A stretch of 64,000 bases of DNA from Pseudomonadota bacterium. GTDB lineage: Bacteria > Pseudomonadota > Alphaproteobacteria > Rhizobiales > Rhizobiaceae. A program made the translations under genes and the position numbers. Below, piece after piece: positions 42,411 through 51,129 of the stretch. The DNA lies in NCBI GenBank assembly GCA_023404095.1, contig JAEYDD010000026.1, positions 186,001 to 250,000 on the forward strand. The letters are read 5' to 3'. Position 1 is the stretch's first letter, and each line of letters opens with the position of its first letter. Below the pieces are notes generated by a model. The model was not told where the DNA came from, ran no database searches, and worked only from the letters and a program-made list of their open reading frames with translations.

Positions 42411-43688
42411 ATGGCCCGCATCACCGGCATGCGCGTGTTCGACCTGCGGTTTCCGACATCCAAGAGCCTTGATGGTTCGGATGCGATGAACCCCGATCCG
42501 GACTACTCCGCCGCCTACGTCATCCTCGACACCGACGTCGACGGCCTTGCAGGCCACGGGCTGACCTTCACGATCGGCCGCGGCAACGACATCTGCTGCA
42601 TGGCCATCAGGGCGATGGAGCATCTCGTCGTTGGGACGGACCTCGAAGAGGTAGCCGCGGCGCCCGGAAAATACTGGCGACATCTGACCAGTGACAGCCA
42701 GTTGCGCTGGATCGGCCCGGACAAAGGGGCGATGCACCTTGCCACGGGTGCGGTCGTAAACGCCGTGTGGGATCTGCTCGGGCGGCAGGCCGGAAAGCCG
42801 GTGTGGCAGCTCGTTTCGGAGCTCTCGCCGGAGAAGATCGCCGATATCGTCGATTTCCGCTACCTCACGGACGTTTTGACCCGCGACGAGGCGGTGGCGA
42901 TCCTGAAGAAGGCCGAGGCCGGCAAGGCGGAGCGGGTAGAGACGCTGCAGCGCGAGGGGTATGCCTGCTACACCACCTCGGCCGGCTGGCTCGGCTATCC
43001 GGAAGACAAGCTCAGGCGCCTGTGCCAGGAGGCCGTCGATGCTGGGTTCAACCACGTCAAGATGAAGGTCGGCCGCGATCTCCAAGACGACATCCGCCGC
43101 CTGACAATCGCGCGCGAGGTGATCGGCCCCGATCGCTACCTCATGATCGATGCGAACCAGGTCTGGGAGGTCGGGCAGGCGATCGACTGGGTGAAGAAGC
43201 TCTCCTTCGCCAATCCCTTCTTCATCGAGGAGCCGACCAGTCCCGACGATATCGCCGGACATCGCAAGATCCGCGAGGCCATCGGCCCCGTGAAGGTCGC
43301 GACCGGCGAGATGTGCCAGAACCGCATCATGTTCAAGCAGTTCATCGCAGAGGGCGCCATCGATGTCGTCCAGATCGACAGCTGCCGCATGGGCGGTCTG
43401 AATGAGGTGCTGTCCGTTCTGTTGGTGGCGGCGAAATACGGACTGCCCGTGTGGCCGCATGCGGGGGGCGTCGGGCTTTGCGAATATGTGCAGCATCTGT
43501 CGATGATCGACTACGTCGCGGTGTCCGGCACGAAGGAGGGCAGGGTCATCGAATATGTCGATCACCTGCACGAGCATTTCGTCGATCCGTGCATTATCCG
43601 CAACGCCGCCTACATGCCGCCGTCGCGCCCCGGTTTCTCCATCGAAATGAAACCGGAATCCATTGCCGAATACACGTTCCGCTCCTAA
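42411..43688 (+). CDS. L-fuconate dehydratase (enolase superfamily)
   Basis: This 425-residue protein matches L-fuconate dehydratase: start MARITGMRVFDLRFPTSKSL, catalytic K217-M-K219, metal ligands in IDANQVW, EEPTSPDD and ATGEMCQNR, and H350 in WPHAGGVG. It removes water from L-fuconate to give 2-keto-3-deoxy-L-fuconate using Mg2+. It is flanked by a lactonase-like gene and a lactate dehydrogenase, both fitting the oxidative fucose pathway. Confidence 0.93.
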   Translation: MARITGMRVFDLRFPTSKSLDGSDAMNPDPDYSAAYVILDTDVDGLAGHGLTFTIGRGNDICCMAIRAMEHLVVGTDLEEVAAAPGKYWRHLTSDSQLRWIGPDKGAMHLATGAVVNAVWDLLGRQAGKPVWQLVSELSPEKIADIVDFRYLTDVLTRDEAVAILKKAEAGKAERVETLQREGYACYTTSAGWLGYPEDKLRRLCQEAVDAGFNHVKMKVGRDLQDDIRRLTIAREVIGPDRYLMIDANQVWEVGQAIDWVKKLSFANPFFIEEPTSPDDIAGHRKIREAIGPVKVATGEMCQNRIMFKQFIAEGAIDVVQIDSCRMGGLNEVLSVLLVAAKYGLPVWPHAGGVGLCEYVQHLSMIDYVAVSGTKEGRVIEYVDHLHEHFVDPCIIRNAAYMPPSRPGFSIEMKPESIAEYTFRS

Positions 43689-43748
43689 AAGATGACAGTC
43701 GAATTCGGGGCGCGCCGCATTGCGTCCCGCCGCATGTAGGGGTGAAGC

Positions 43749-44891
43749 GTGAACGATATTCTGACGATTGCCGACCTGAAGGCGAGGGCCAAGCGACGGG
43801 TGCCGAAGATGTTCTTCGACTACGCCGACTCCGGGGCCTATACGGAGGGCACCTACCGGGCCAACGAGGACGATTTCCAGAAAGTGAAGCTGCGCCAGCG
43901 GGTTCTCGTGGACATGACCAACAGGTCCCTCGAAAGCGAGATGATCGGTGAGAAGGTCTCAATGCCGGTGGCGCTCGCGCCGACCGGCCTGACCGGCATG
44001 CAGCACGCCGACGGTGAAATGCTGGCGGCGCAGGCGGCAGAAGAGTTCGGCGTCCCGTTCACGCTGTCGACCATGAGCATCTGCTCGATCGAGGACATCG
44101 CTTCGGTAACGACGAAACCGTTCTGGTTCCAGCTCTATGTGATGCAGGACCGCGACTTCGTCATCAACCTGATCGACCGGGCGAAGGCCGCGAAGTGCTC
44201 GGCGCTCGTGCTGACGCTGGACCTCCAGATTTTGGGGCAGCGCCACAAGGATATTCGCAACGGCCTTTCGGCACCGCCGAAGTTCACGCCGAGACATATC
44301 TGGCAGATGGCGACGCGGCCGCTTTGGTGCATGCAGATGCTCGGCACGAAGCGCCGGTCGTTCGGAAACATCGTGGGGCACGCCAAGAGTGTCACCGACC
44401 TAACCTCCCTTTCGGTGTGGACGTCCGAGCAGTTCGATCCGCAACTGTCCTGGAACGACGTGGCCTGGATCAAGGAGCGCTGGGGCGGCAAACTGATCCT
44501 CAAAGGGATCCTTGATGAGGAGGATGCGCGCATGGCGGTCTCGGCCGGTGCTGACGCGATCATCGTCTCCAATCACGGTGGCCGTCAGCTCGACGGTGCA
44601 CCGTCTTCGATCAGCATGCTGCCACGCATCGTCGATGCGGTCGGCGGCGACATGGAAGTACATCTCGATGGCGGTATCCGCTCCGGTCAGGACGTGCTGA
44701 AGGCACTCTGCTACGGTGCAAAGGGCACCTATATCGGGCGCCCCTTCCTCTATGGCCTCGGAGCCGGTGGAAAGGCGGGTGTGACCAGGGCACTGGAAAT
44801 CATCCGCAAGGAACTCGACATCACCATGGCGCTTTGCGGCGAGCGGGACGTGCGCAACCTCTCGCGCCGGAATCTGCACCAGGGCAACTGA
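43749..44891 (+). CDS. lldD: FMN-dependent alpha-hydroxy-acid (L-lactate) dehydrogenase
   Basis: This 380-residue TIM barrel has the LldD signature: PKMFFDYADSGAYTEGTYRA, YVMQDRDFVINLIDRA, and the catalytic histidine H276 in IVSNHGGRQLDGAPSS, with FMN-phosphate residues in HLDGGIRSGQDVLKA. The start is GTG 43749. It oxidises L-lactate to pyruvate at the membrane; in the fuconate pathway, cleavage yields pyruvate and lactate, so it completes the route. Confidence 0.9.
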   Translation: MNDILTIADLKARAKRRVPKMFFDYADSGAYTEGTYRANEDDFQKVKLRQRVLVDMTNRSLESEMIGEKVSMPVALAPTGLTGMQHADGEMLAAQAAEEFGVPFTLSTMSICSIEDIASVTTKPFWFQLYVMQDRDFVINLIDRAKAAKCSALVLTLDLQILGQRHKDIRNGLSAPPKFTPRHIWQMATRPLWCMQMLGTKRRSFGNIVGHAKSVTDLTSLSVWTSEQFDPQLSWNDVAWIKERWGGKLILKGILDEEDARMAVSAGADAIIVSNHGGRQLDGAPSSISMLPRIVDAVGGDMEVHLDGGIRSGQDVLKALCYGAKGTYIGRPFLYGLGAGGKAGVTRALEIIRKELDITMALCGERDVRNLSRRNLHQGN

Positions 44892-44937
44892 TGCGGCAAC
44901 GACACCGGTTTACGTCTCTATTTGGTGCGCCTCTTAA

Positions 44938-44955
44938 TATTAGTTTACGCTAATA
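44938..44955. promoter_or_regulatory. 18-bp dyad upstream of the SnoaL-like gene
   Basis: TATTAG-TTTACG-CTAATA has perfect 6-bp arms in an AT-rich patch, 46 bp after the lactate dehydrogenase stop and 78 bp before the next start. It looks like a regulator site; no partner is identified. Confidence 0.4.
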
Positions 44956-45033
44956 CCATTGGATGCTGCCGCCCGATTGTCTGCCATGGCTTTCGGGCGC
45001 ACACTTCCGCCGTTCAAACGGAGGGACGCATCC

Positions 45034-45528
45034 ATGACGGATCGCAGAGAACTCGAGAGGACTGTCCGGGCATTCTACCGGGCACGCAACGATAACGACA
45101 TCGAACAGATCATGGCGTTGGTCGATCCTCAAGCCTGTTTCCGCATCACCGGAAACTACAGGCTCGGACCTCTGACACACATGACCGAAGGTACGGCAGA
45201 AATCAGCGCCCGGTTCGGCGACCTCATGACGAACTGGGACGTCTCGGGTCTCGACATCGAGAGCATGCATGTCGACGGAGACACGGTGCTGGTCCATCGT
45301 TCCGGTTCGATCCGGTTCATCCCGACAGACAACTTCATCGATACGGAGATGCTGGACAAGCTGACGTTCAGCGATGGCCGCATCATCGAGTTCGTCGAGT
45401 TCGTGGATACGCTGATGGCGGCGGAGATAATCGGTTTCGTGAAACCATCCGGCATCTGGACCGGTGTGCCCGGCATGCCGATGGAGCCCCGAGCTGCCAG
45501 GGACCCGGGAAGCCGGCCGAGAGCCTGA
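45034..45528 (+). CDS. SnoaL-like (NTF2-fold) protein
   Basis: This 164-residue protein has an N-terminal AFYRARNDNDIEQIMALVDP followed by FRITGNY, then a strand set ending GRIIEFVEFVDTLMAAEIIG, the pattern of SnoaL/ketosteroid-isomerase-like proteins. ATG 45034 follows GGAGGGA. The reaction is unknown. A low-complexity Pro/Arg tail of about 30 residues follows the fold. Confidence 0.75.
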   Translation: MTDRRELERTVRAFYRARNDNDIEQIMALVDPQACFRITGNYRLGPLTHMTEGTAEISARFGDLMTNWDVSGLDIESMHVDGDTVLVHRSGSIRFIPTDNFIDTEMLDKLTFSDGRIIEFVEFVDTLMAAEIIGFVKPSGIWTGVPGMPMEPRAARDPGSRPRA

Positions 45529-45619
45529 GATACTGGCTGAAGTCAGTATGCTGGCGATTGCCGGGTATCGCGGCGCGATGTCCGGCATGACGCAGCGGTC
45601 TTGCGACAAACGACACGCT

Positions 45620-46654
45620 TCAGGCGCGTTCGAAACCCTGCAGCACGTTGACGGCGTTGACGCCGAGCGCCTCTACCGCATAGCCGCCTTCCATCACGAA
45701 AAGCGTCGGCACGTCGAAGGCGGCGATGCGCGCGCCGATGAGGAGGAAGTGCCCGCCTTCCAGCATGAACTGCGAGATCGGGTCGCCCTTGAACGTATCC
45801 ACGCCAAGCGAGACGACGAGGGCCGACGGCTGGAAATCGCGGATGCGTGCGTGCGCATCCTCGAAGGCGTCGCGCCACTCCGCCCAGCCGGTTCCGGCCG
45901 GCAGGGGATAGTTGAGATTGTAACCCTCGCCGGGACCTGCGCCGCGCTCGCGCGCATAGCCGAGATGGAAGGGAAACTCGAAGTCCGGATCGCCGTGCAG
46001 GCTGGCGAGCAGCACGTCGGCGCGGTCGTAGAAGATCTCCTGCGTGCCGTTGCCGTGGTGGTAGTCGATGTCGAAAATCGCGACGCGCTCGTGGCCGCTG
46101 TCGCGCAGGCGCTGGGCGGCGATCGCCGCATTGTTGAGGTAGCAGTAGCCGCCGAAGAAGTCGCGCCCGGCATGATGGCCGGGAGGCCGGCACAGGGAGA
46201 AGGCGGCACGGTCGCCGGCAAGCACCGCATCCGCGCCCGCCAGCGCCGTATCGGCCGCACGCCGCACCGCCTGCCAGGTGGTCTGCGTGATGGAGCCGGC
46301 CATGTCGAACGAGTAGTAGGATAGCCGTGCGTCCAGGCCGGAGGGCGGGCTGTCGATCGGCGGCATCGAGCGGTGACGCCAGCTATAGGGCCAGACCTCG
46401 CCGTCGCGGCCAGCCGCGCGCCATTCGGCAAAGACGTTTTCAAGAAAATCGAGATAGTCGGGCGCATGCACCCGTTCGATCGGCCCGCGCCCGTAGGGCT
46501 GCGGATCGAGGATGGGGCCGAGGCCGACTTCCTTGACGCGGGACAGCACGATTTCCGCCCGCTCGGGCTTTTCGAAGGTTTCGACGATGCTGCCGAAGGA
46601 AACCTCCATGCCGCTGTGATGCAGGTGGTGGTCGGCGGTGTAGAAGGTCTTCAT
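45620..46654 (-). CDS. HDAC-family deacetylase (acetylpolyamine amidohydrolase-like)
   Basis: This 344-residue protein has the arginase-fold zinc site of histone deacetylase-like enzymes: RPPGHHAG (H160-H161), FDIDYHHGNGTQ (D195, D197, H199) and a late VDTFKGDP. Bacterial members remove acetyl groups from acetylpolyamines or other N-acetyl amines. It is the last gene of the minus-strand operon with the GS-like and aminotransferase genes, which supports an amine substrate. Confidence 0.85.
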   Translation of the reverse strand: MKTFYTADHHLHHSGMEVSFGSIVETFEKPERAEIVLSRVKEVGLGPILDPQPYGRGPIERVHAPDYLDFLENVFAEWRAAGRDGEVWPYSWRHRSMPPIDSPPSGLDARLSYYSFDMAGSITQTTWQAVRRAADTALAGADAVLAGDRAAFSLCRPPGHHAGRDFFGGYCYLNNAAIAAQRLRDSGHERVAIFDIDYHHGNGTQEIFYDRADVLLASLHGDPDFEFPFHLGYARERGAGPGEGYNLNYPLPAGTGWAEWRDAFEDAHARIRDFQPSALVVSLGVDTFKGDPISQFMLEGGHFLLIGARIAAFDVPTLFVMEGGYAVEALGVNAVNVLQGFERA

Positions 46655-46681
46655 GCGGTCGGCCTGCTCACAAGAACGGGG

Positions 46682-48070
46682 TCAGACGATTTCACCGTAG
46701 AGCGAGCGCTCCAGGGGCGTGATTTCGGCGGCGAAGCGGCGGTATTCCGCGCGCTTGAGCGCCAGGAACACGTGGTGCATCCTTTCGCCCAGCGCCTCCT
46801 TCAGGAACGAGGAAGCCGCCGCCTTGTCGATGGCGCTGCGCCAGTCCGGTGGAAGGCTGTCGCCGGCACCTTCCGCGTACGCGGTCGTCTGCGGACCCGG
46901 ATCCGCCTTCGCAGCGATGCCTCTCTGCATGGCGGCAAGGACGGTCGCGCCGACGAGGTAGGGGTTGGCGTCGATCCCCGCCGCCCTCTGCTCCAGATGC
47001 CGTCCGGCACCGGAGCCTGCGGGAATGCGCACTGCGACGGACCGGTTGTTCGTTCCCCAGGTCGGCGTCGTCGGCGCGTAGCTCTGGGCGGAGAAGCGCC
47101 GCCAGGAATTCAGGTGCGGCGCGAAAACCAGCATGGATTCGTCCATCGTCTCCAGCAGCCCGGCGACGGCCTGCGTCATCAGCGGCGAAAGCGCGCCTGC
47201 TCGATCGGCAAACAGGTTTTCTCCCGCGGCATCGGCGAGGCTTGCATGCACGTGCATTCCCGAACCGGCGCGGCCGGAAAACGGCTTGGCCATGAAGCAG
47301 GCCATCATGCCGTGGCGCAGCGCGAGCGCGCGCAGAAGCCGTTTCAGCATGACGAGATCGTCGGCGGCGCGTAGCGCGCTGCCGTGGCGCAAGGTTAGCT
47401 CGAACTGCCCCTGTGCATATTCCGAGATTATCGTCTCGACCGGCAGGCCCTGCGCCTCCGCCGCACGGTAGACAGCGTCGACAAACGGTTCCAGCCGGTC
47501 GAGCTCGTTGACGCCGTAGACCTGAATTCCCTCCGGGCGCTCGCCGGAGAGCGGCAGCCGCAACGGTTGAAAGTTGCCGGCAGCGTCCCTTTCGCGGTCC
47601 AGCAGGTAGAATTCCAGCTCGTAGGCCAGAACAGGATGGAAACCCTGCGCCTTCAGCAGCGTGTCGCGTCGGGAGAGAACCTGGCGGGGATCGGCCGCCA
47701 TCGGTGAGCCGTCCAGTTCGAACAGCGACAGGCGGACCTCGCCACGCGGCGGATTGGTCCACGGCAGCGGCACCAGCGAGCCGGCGATCGGCCAGGCGCG
47801 GCGATCGGCATCGCCGTCCGACCAGACCAGTCCTGTCTCCTCCACGTCCTCGCCGGAGACGTCCAGGCCAAGAATGGAGCCCGGCAGATGCCGGCCGGAG
47901 CGGAAGATCGGTAGCAGTTCGTGGCGGCGTATGATCTTGCCGCGCGCGATCCCGTTGGCGTCGATCAGGACCAGATCGAAGGCGCTGATTTCCGGATGGG
48001 CAGCAAGGAAGGCTTCAGCTTCGACGATGTCGGCTATGCCCTCGGGGCGTGCGGATGTGTCCTTGCTCAT
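46682..48070 (-). CDS. Glutamine-synthetase-family gamma-glutamylamine ligase (PuuA-like)
   Basis: This 462-residue protein carries GS metal and nucleotide motifs: ELEFYLLD, SEYAQGQFEL, GSGMHVHASL and RHLEQRAAGIDANPYL. Together with its catabolic operon this suggests an ATP-dependent ligase joining glutamate to an amine, as PuuA does with putrescine. Its 3' end is 27 bp before the deacetylase gene and its start overlaps the aminotransferase stop by 4 bp. Confidence 0.85.
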   Translation of the reverse strand: MSKDTSARPEGIADIVEAEAFLAAHPEISAFDLVLIDANGIARGKIIRRHELLPIFRSGRHLPGSILGLDVSGEDVEETGLVWSDGDADRRAWPIAGSLVPLPWTNPPRGEVRLSLFELDGSPMAADPRQVLSRRDTLLKAQGFHPVLAYELEFYLLDRERDAAGNFQPLRLPLSGERPEGIQVYGVNELDRLEPFVDAVYRAAEAQGLPVETIISEYAQGQFELTLRHGSALRAADDLVMLKRLLRALALRHGMMACFMAKPFSGRAGSGMHVHASLADAAGENLFADRAGALSPLMTQAVAGLLETMDESMLVFAPHLNSWRRFSAQSYAPTTPTWGTNNRSVAVRIPAGSGAGRHLEQRAAGIDANPYLVGATVLAAMQRGIAAKADPGPQTTAYAEGAGDSLPPDWRSAIDKAAASSFLKEALGERMHHVFLALKRAEYRRFAAEITPLERSLYGEIV

Positions 48071-49458
48071 GCGTCCTTCCCCTTCACCAGCCGCCCGAGC
48101 ACTGCGGCAAACGCCTCGACGAGGCCGTCGGCCTCTCCGGCCGTAAGCGCTGGGCTGACGAGCACCATATTGTGGAACGGGGTGAGCAGATAGCCGAGAT
48201 TGAGCATGGACAGATGCAGCGCCTGCTCTATGGTGTCGGAAGCCGCAAGGCGCGCCTCGACCGCGTTCCGCACCGGATGGGGCGAGAAAACCACCTCAAG
48301 CCGCGCCCCTACGCGGGAAACCGTCCACTCCAGCTCGTTCGCCGCGATCGCGGCCTTGAAACCGGCTTCGATCCGGTCTGCGCGCGCATTCATGGTCTCG
48401 TAGGCCGCGTCGGTCATGACCTCTTCCAGGCAGGCGCGCAGGCAGGCGAGCTGGATCGCGCTCCCCGAAAGCGTGGTGCCGATGCCGGAATGGCCGTGGC
48501 CGCTCTGCTCGCGGCGAACGACGTGCAGCCGCTCCGCCACCGCCTTGCTCATGCCCCAGACGCTGACCGGAATGCCGCCGCCGATGGGCTTGCCCATGAC
48601 CATCAGGTCAGGCTCAAGCCCATGCTTCCGGCTGTAGCCGCCGGGGCCGGTCGAGATGGTGTGCGTCTCGTCGATGAGAAGCAACGTGCCGGCAGCCCGC
48701 GTCAACCGTCGCAGAGTATCGTGGAAGCCCGGCTCCGGGAGGATCATGCCGCAATTGGTCATGACAGGTTCGGCGAGCACGCAGGCGATGTCATTGGCCG
48801 CAAGGGCCGACGCAAGGGCCGTCTCGTCGTTGAAGGGGATGGAGACGGTCAGTTCGCCGAGGTCGCGCACCTGGCCGAGCAGGTTGCGACGCGAGACCGT
48901 TCGCCCATCGACAAGATCGACGAGCGTATCGTCCACGGCGCCGTGATAGCAGCCGTCGAAGACCAGCAGTTTAGCGCGGCCGGTGACTGCGCGGGCCACA
49001 CGGATGGCGAAGCGATTGGCGTCGCTAGCGGTGGCGGCAAGCTGCCATTGTGGCAGGCCGAAGCGCTCGGCAAGCAGCTTGCCGACGGAATGGGCGTCGG
49101 AGGACGGCAACATAGTGGTCAGCCCGCGGGTGCCGGCGTTGGCGAGGGCTCTCAGCACCGGCTCGGGCCCGTGTCCGAACATGGCGCCGGTGTCGCCGAG
49201 GCAGAGATCCGTCAGCCGGTTGCCGTCAATATCGGTAAGGGTCACCCCGGCCGCCGTTTCGATGATCGGCGGGAACGGGGAGGGCCAGTCGAGCATCCAG
49301 TGCTGCGGCACGCCGTCGAAGAAGCCGGGTCCGGATTGCGCATGGGCTGCCGCTGTGCGTGGCCGGCGCTCGGCGAAAAGTTCCCGTTCGGTCTCAAGCA
49401 TCGCTGCCGCGCGCGCTTCCAGTTCGGACTTCTGGCCGGACGTTGTTGCCTTGTGCAT
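48067..49458 (-). CDS. Class III PLP aminotransferase
   Basis: This protein of about 463 residues has FDGCYHGAVDDTLVDLVD, LLIDETHTISTGPGGYS and the PLP lysine in MVMGKPIGGGIPVS. It would transfer an amino group from an omega-amine or amino acid to a keto acid. The start is uncertain: ATG 49458 and TTG 49464 are the best placed behind GAGGGG. The frame is open to 49539, but that extension would cover the promoter and operator. It heads the operon with the GS-like ligase and deacetylase. Confidence 0.85.
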   Translation of the reverse strand: MHKATTSGQKSELEARAAAMLETERELFAERRPRTAAAHAQSGPGFFDGVPQHWMLDWPSPFPPIIETAAGVTLTDIDGNRLTDLCLGDTGAMFGHGPEPVLRALANAGTRGLTTMLPSSDAHSVGKLLAERFGLPQWQLAATASDANRFAIRVARAVTGRAKLLVFDGCYHGAVDDTLVDLVDGRTVSRRNLLGQVRDLGELTVSIPFNDETALASALAANDIACVLAEPVMTNCGMILPEPGFHDTLRRLTRAAGTLLLIDETHTISTGPGGYSRKHGLEPDLMVMGKPIGGGIPVSVWGMSKAVAERLHVVRREQSGHGHSGIGTTLSGSAIQLACLRACLEEVMTDAAYETMNARADRIEAGFKAAIAANELEWTVSRVGARLEVVFSPHPVRNAVEARLAASDTIEQALHLSMLNLGYLLTPFHNMVLVSPALTAGEADGLVEAFAAVLGRLVKGKDA

Positions 49459-49531
49459 TGACAAGATGCGCACCCCTCGAAGCTCATCGTGTTCAGCTTG
49501 TGCTCGGCGCGCTTTTGCGTCTTTCCGAAAT

Positions 49532-49568
49532 GTGATCACTTATATTGAGATGTGATCTCAATTGTCAA
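49532..49568 (-). promoter_or_regulatory. Promoter with operator for the aminotransferase operon
   Basis: On the minus strand, TTGACA (49568-49563) and TATAAG (49544-49539) are 18 bp apart. The spacer is filled by a perfect dyad, ATTGAGA-N5-TCTCAAT (49544-49562). A second palindrome, GTGATCAC (49532-49539), lies at the likely start site, and TGTGATC occurs at 49531 and 49551 as a direct repeat 20 bp apart. The layout fits a repressor that blocks RNA polymerase, possibly two dimers. Confidence 0.75.
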
Positions 49569-49695
49569 CGCAGAGCCCGTATGCTTTCCTGACGAAGCCG
49601 TGGCGGAAAAATTGCGTTTGTGGCGAGGCGCTGCTACCGCTCGCAGCAGTTTCGGCGCATGCTTGCCGCACTTTGAAGAGAACAAGGAGGCCACC

Positions 49696-50091
49696 TTGGC
49701 GAAGTCCATCCACTCCATGATCCGCGTGCTCGACGAGCAGCGCTCGGTCGATTTTTACCGCGACGCCTTTGGCCTGGACGTGGCGGAGCGGCTGGATTTC
49801 GATACCTTTACGCTCGTTTACCTGAGCAACGAGGAGAGCGAATTCGAGCTCGAACTGACGATCAACAAGGGCCGTACCGAACCTTACGCTCTCGGCGACG
49901 CCTACGGGCATTTGGCCGTTTCGGTCGATAATCTGGATGCGGAGCATGCACGGCTGACCAAGCTTGGACTTGATCCCAACAAGATCGTGGAGTTCAAGCG
50001 CGATGGAGCATTGATCGCCCGCTTCTTTTTCATGACCGATCCGGACGGCTACAAGATCGAGGTCCTGCAGCGGCATGGCCGCTACAAGTAG
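49696..50091 (+). CDS. VOC-family protein (glyoxalase I-like)
   Basis: This 131-residue protein resembles lactoylglutathione lyase: H6 in SIHSMIRVLDEQRSVDFY, YGHLAVSVDN (second histidine) and a terminal YKIEVLQ glutamate form the metal site. Glyoxalase I detoxifies methylglyoxal; divergence leaves another vicinal-oxygen-chelate activity possible. The start is TTG 49696, preceded by AAGGAGG at 5 nt; the upstream frame has no such site. Confidence 0.8.
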   Translation: MAKSIHSMIRVLDEQRSVDFYRDAFGLDVAERLDFDTFTLVYLSNEESEFELELTINKGRTEPYALGDAYGHLAVSVDNLDAEHARLTKLGLDPNKIVEFKRDGALIARFFFMTDPDGYKIEVLQRHGRYK

Positions 50092-50211
50092 GCAGAGGTA
50101 TCCCAGGGCCGCTTGATCGCGGAAACTGCAACTGGCAGTTTTGCGTCACGTCGTTCTGCTGGGCGCAGACTGCGGCAAGGACGATGCGAGCGACAGGGAA
50201 GGGGAGGCCCG

Positions 50212-51126
50212 ATGACGCAGGAAAAGCCTTACGAAATTTTCGACCCGCGGTTCAGCAGCCTGATCGTCGGCAGCGCACGGCTGGAAGAGCTTTATACCGG
50301 CTGCCGCTGGGCGGAGGGGCCGGTGTGGTTTTCCGACGCCAACCAGCTTCTCTGGAGCGACATTCCCAACCAGCGCATGTTGCGCTGGACGCCGGACGGC
50401 GGCGTTTCGGTCTACCGGCAGCCTTCCGACTTTGCCAACGGCCATACCCGTGACCGGCAGGGGAGGCTCGTTTCGTGCGAGCATGCAACCCGGCGGGTCA
50501 CGCGGACGGAATATGACGGCACAATTACCGTTCTTGCCGACCGCTTTGAAGGACGGCGACTGAATTCCCCAAACGACGTGGTGGTGCGCTCAGATGGTTC
50601 CGTCTGGTTCACCGACCCGACCTATGGGATCCTGTCGGACTACGAAGGCTATCAGGCCGAACCGGAACAGCAGACGCGCAACGTCTACCGCCTCGACCCT
50701 GCAAGCGGTGACATCGCCGCTGTCGTTACCGACTTCGGCCAGCCGAATGGCCTCGCCTTCTCTCTGGACGAAAGCATCCTCTACATCGCCGACTCCGCTT
50801 CGAGCCACGACGCACAATGGCCGCCGCAGATCCGTGCCTTCGATGTCCTGGACGGTCGGCGCCTTGCCAACGGCCGCGTCTTCGCGCTCGTCGAGGGTGG
50901 CGTGCCGGATGGCCTGCGTGTCGATACGAACGGAAATGTCTGGACCAGCGGCGGTCCCGCCGTTCATTGTTTCGCACCCGATGGCGTGTTGCTCGGACGC
51001 ATTCGCGTGCCGCAATCCGTGTCGAACCTCACCTTCGGCGGTCCGCGCCGCAACCGGCTTTTCATCACCGCGACGACATCGGTCTATGCGATCTACACGA
51101 CGGCGAAGGGTGCACAGGTTCCGTAG
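50212..51126 (+). CDS. SMP-30/gluconolactonase-family protein
   Basis: This 304-residue six-bladed propeller has the metal glutamate in EGPVWFSDANQLLWSDIPNQ, N in LNSPNDVVVRSDGSVWFTDP, and D in SLDESILYIADSA. It probably opens a sugar lactone. ATG 50212 follows GGGGAGG. Its 3' end nearly meets the convergent exporter gene (3 bp). Confidence 0.88.
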   Translation: MTQEKPYEIFDPRFSSLIVGSARLEELYTGCRWAEGPVWFSDANQLLWSDIPNQRMLRWTPDGGVSVYRQPSDFANGHTRDRQGRLVSCEHATRRVTRTEYDGTITVLADRFEGRRLNSPNDVVVRSDGSVWFTDPTYGILSDYEGYQAEPEQQTRNVYRLDPASGDIAAVVTDFGQPNGLAFSLDESILYIADSASSHDAQWPPQIRAFDVLDGRRLANGRVFALVEGGVPDGLRVDTNGNVWTSGGPAVHCFAPDGVLLGRIRVPQSVSNLTFGGPRRNRLFITATTSVYAIYTTAKGAQVP

Positions 51127-51129
51127 GTC

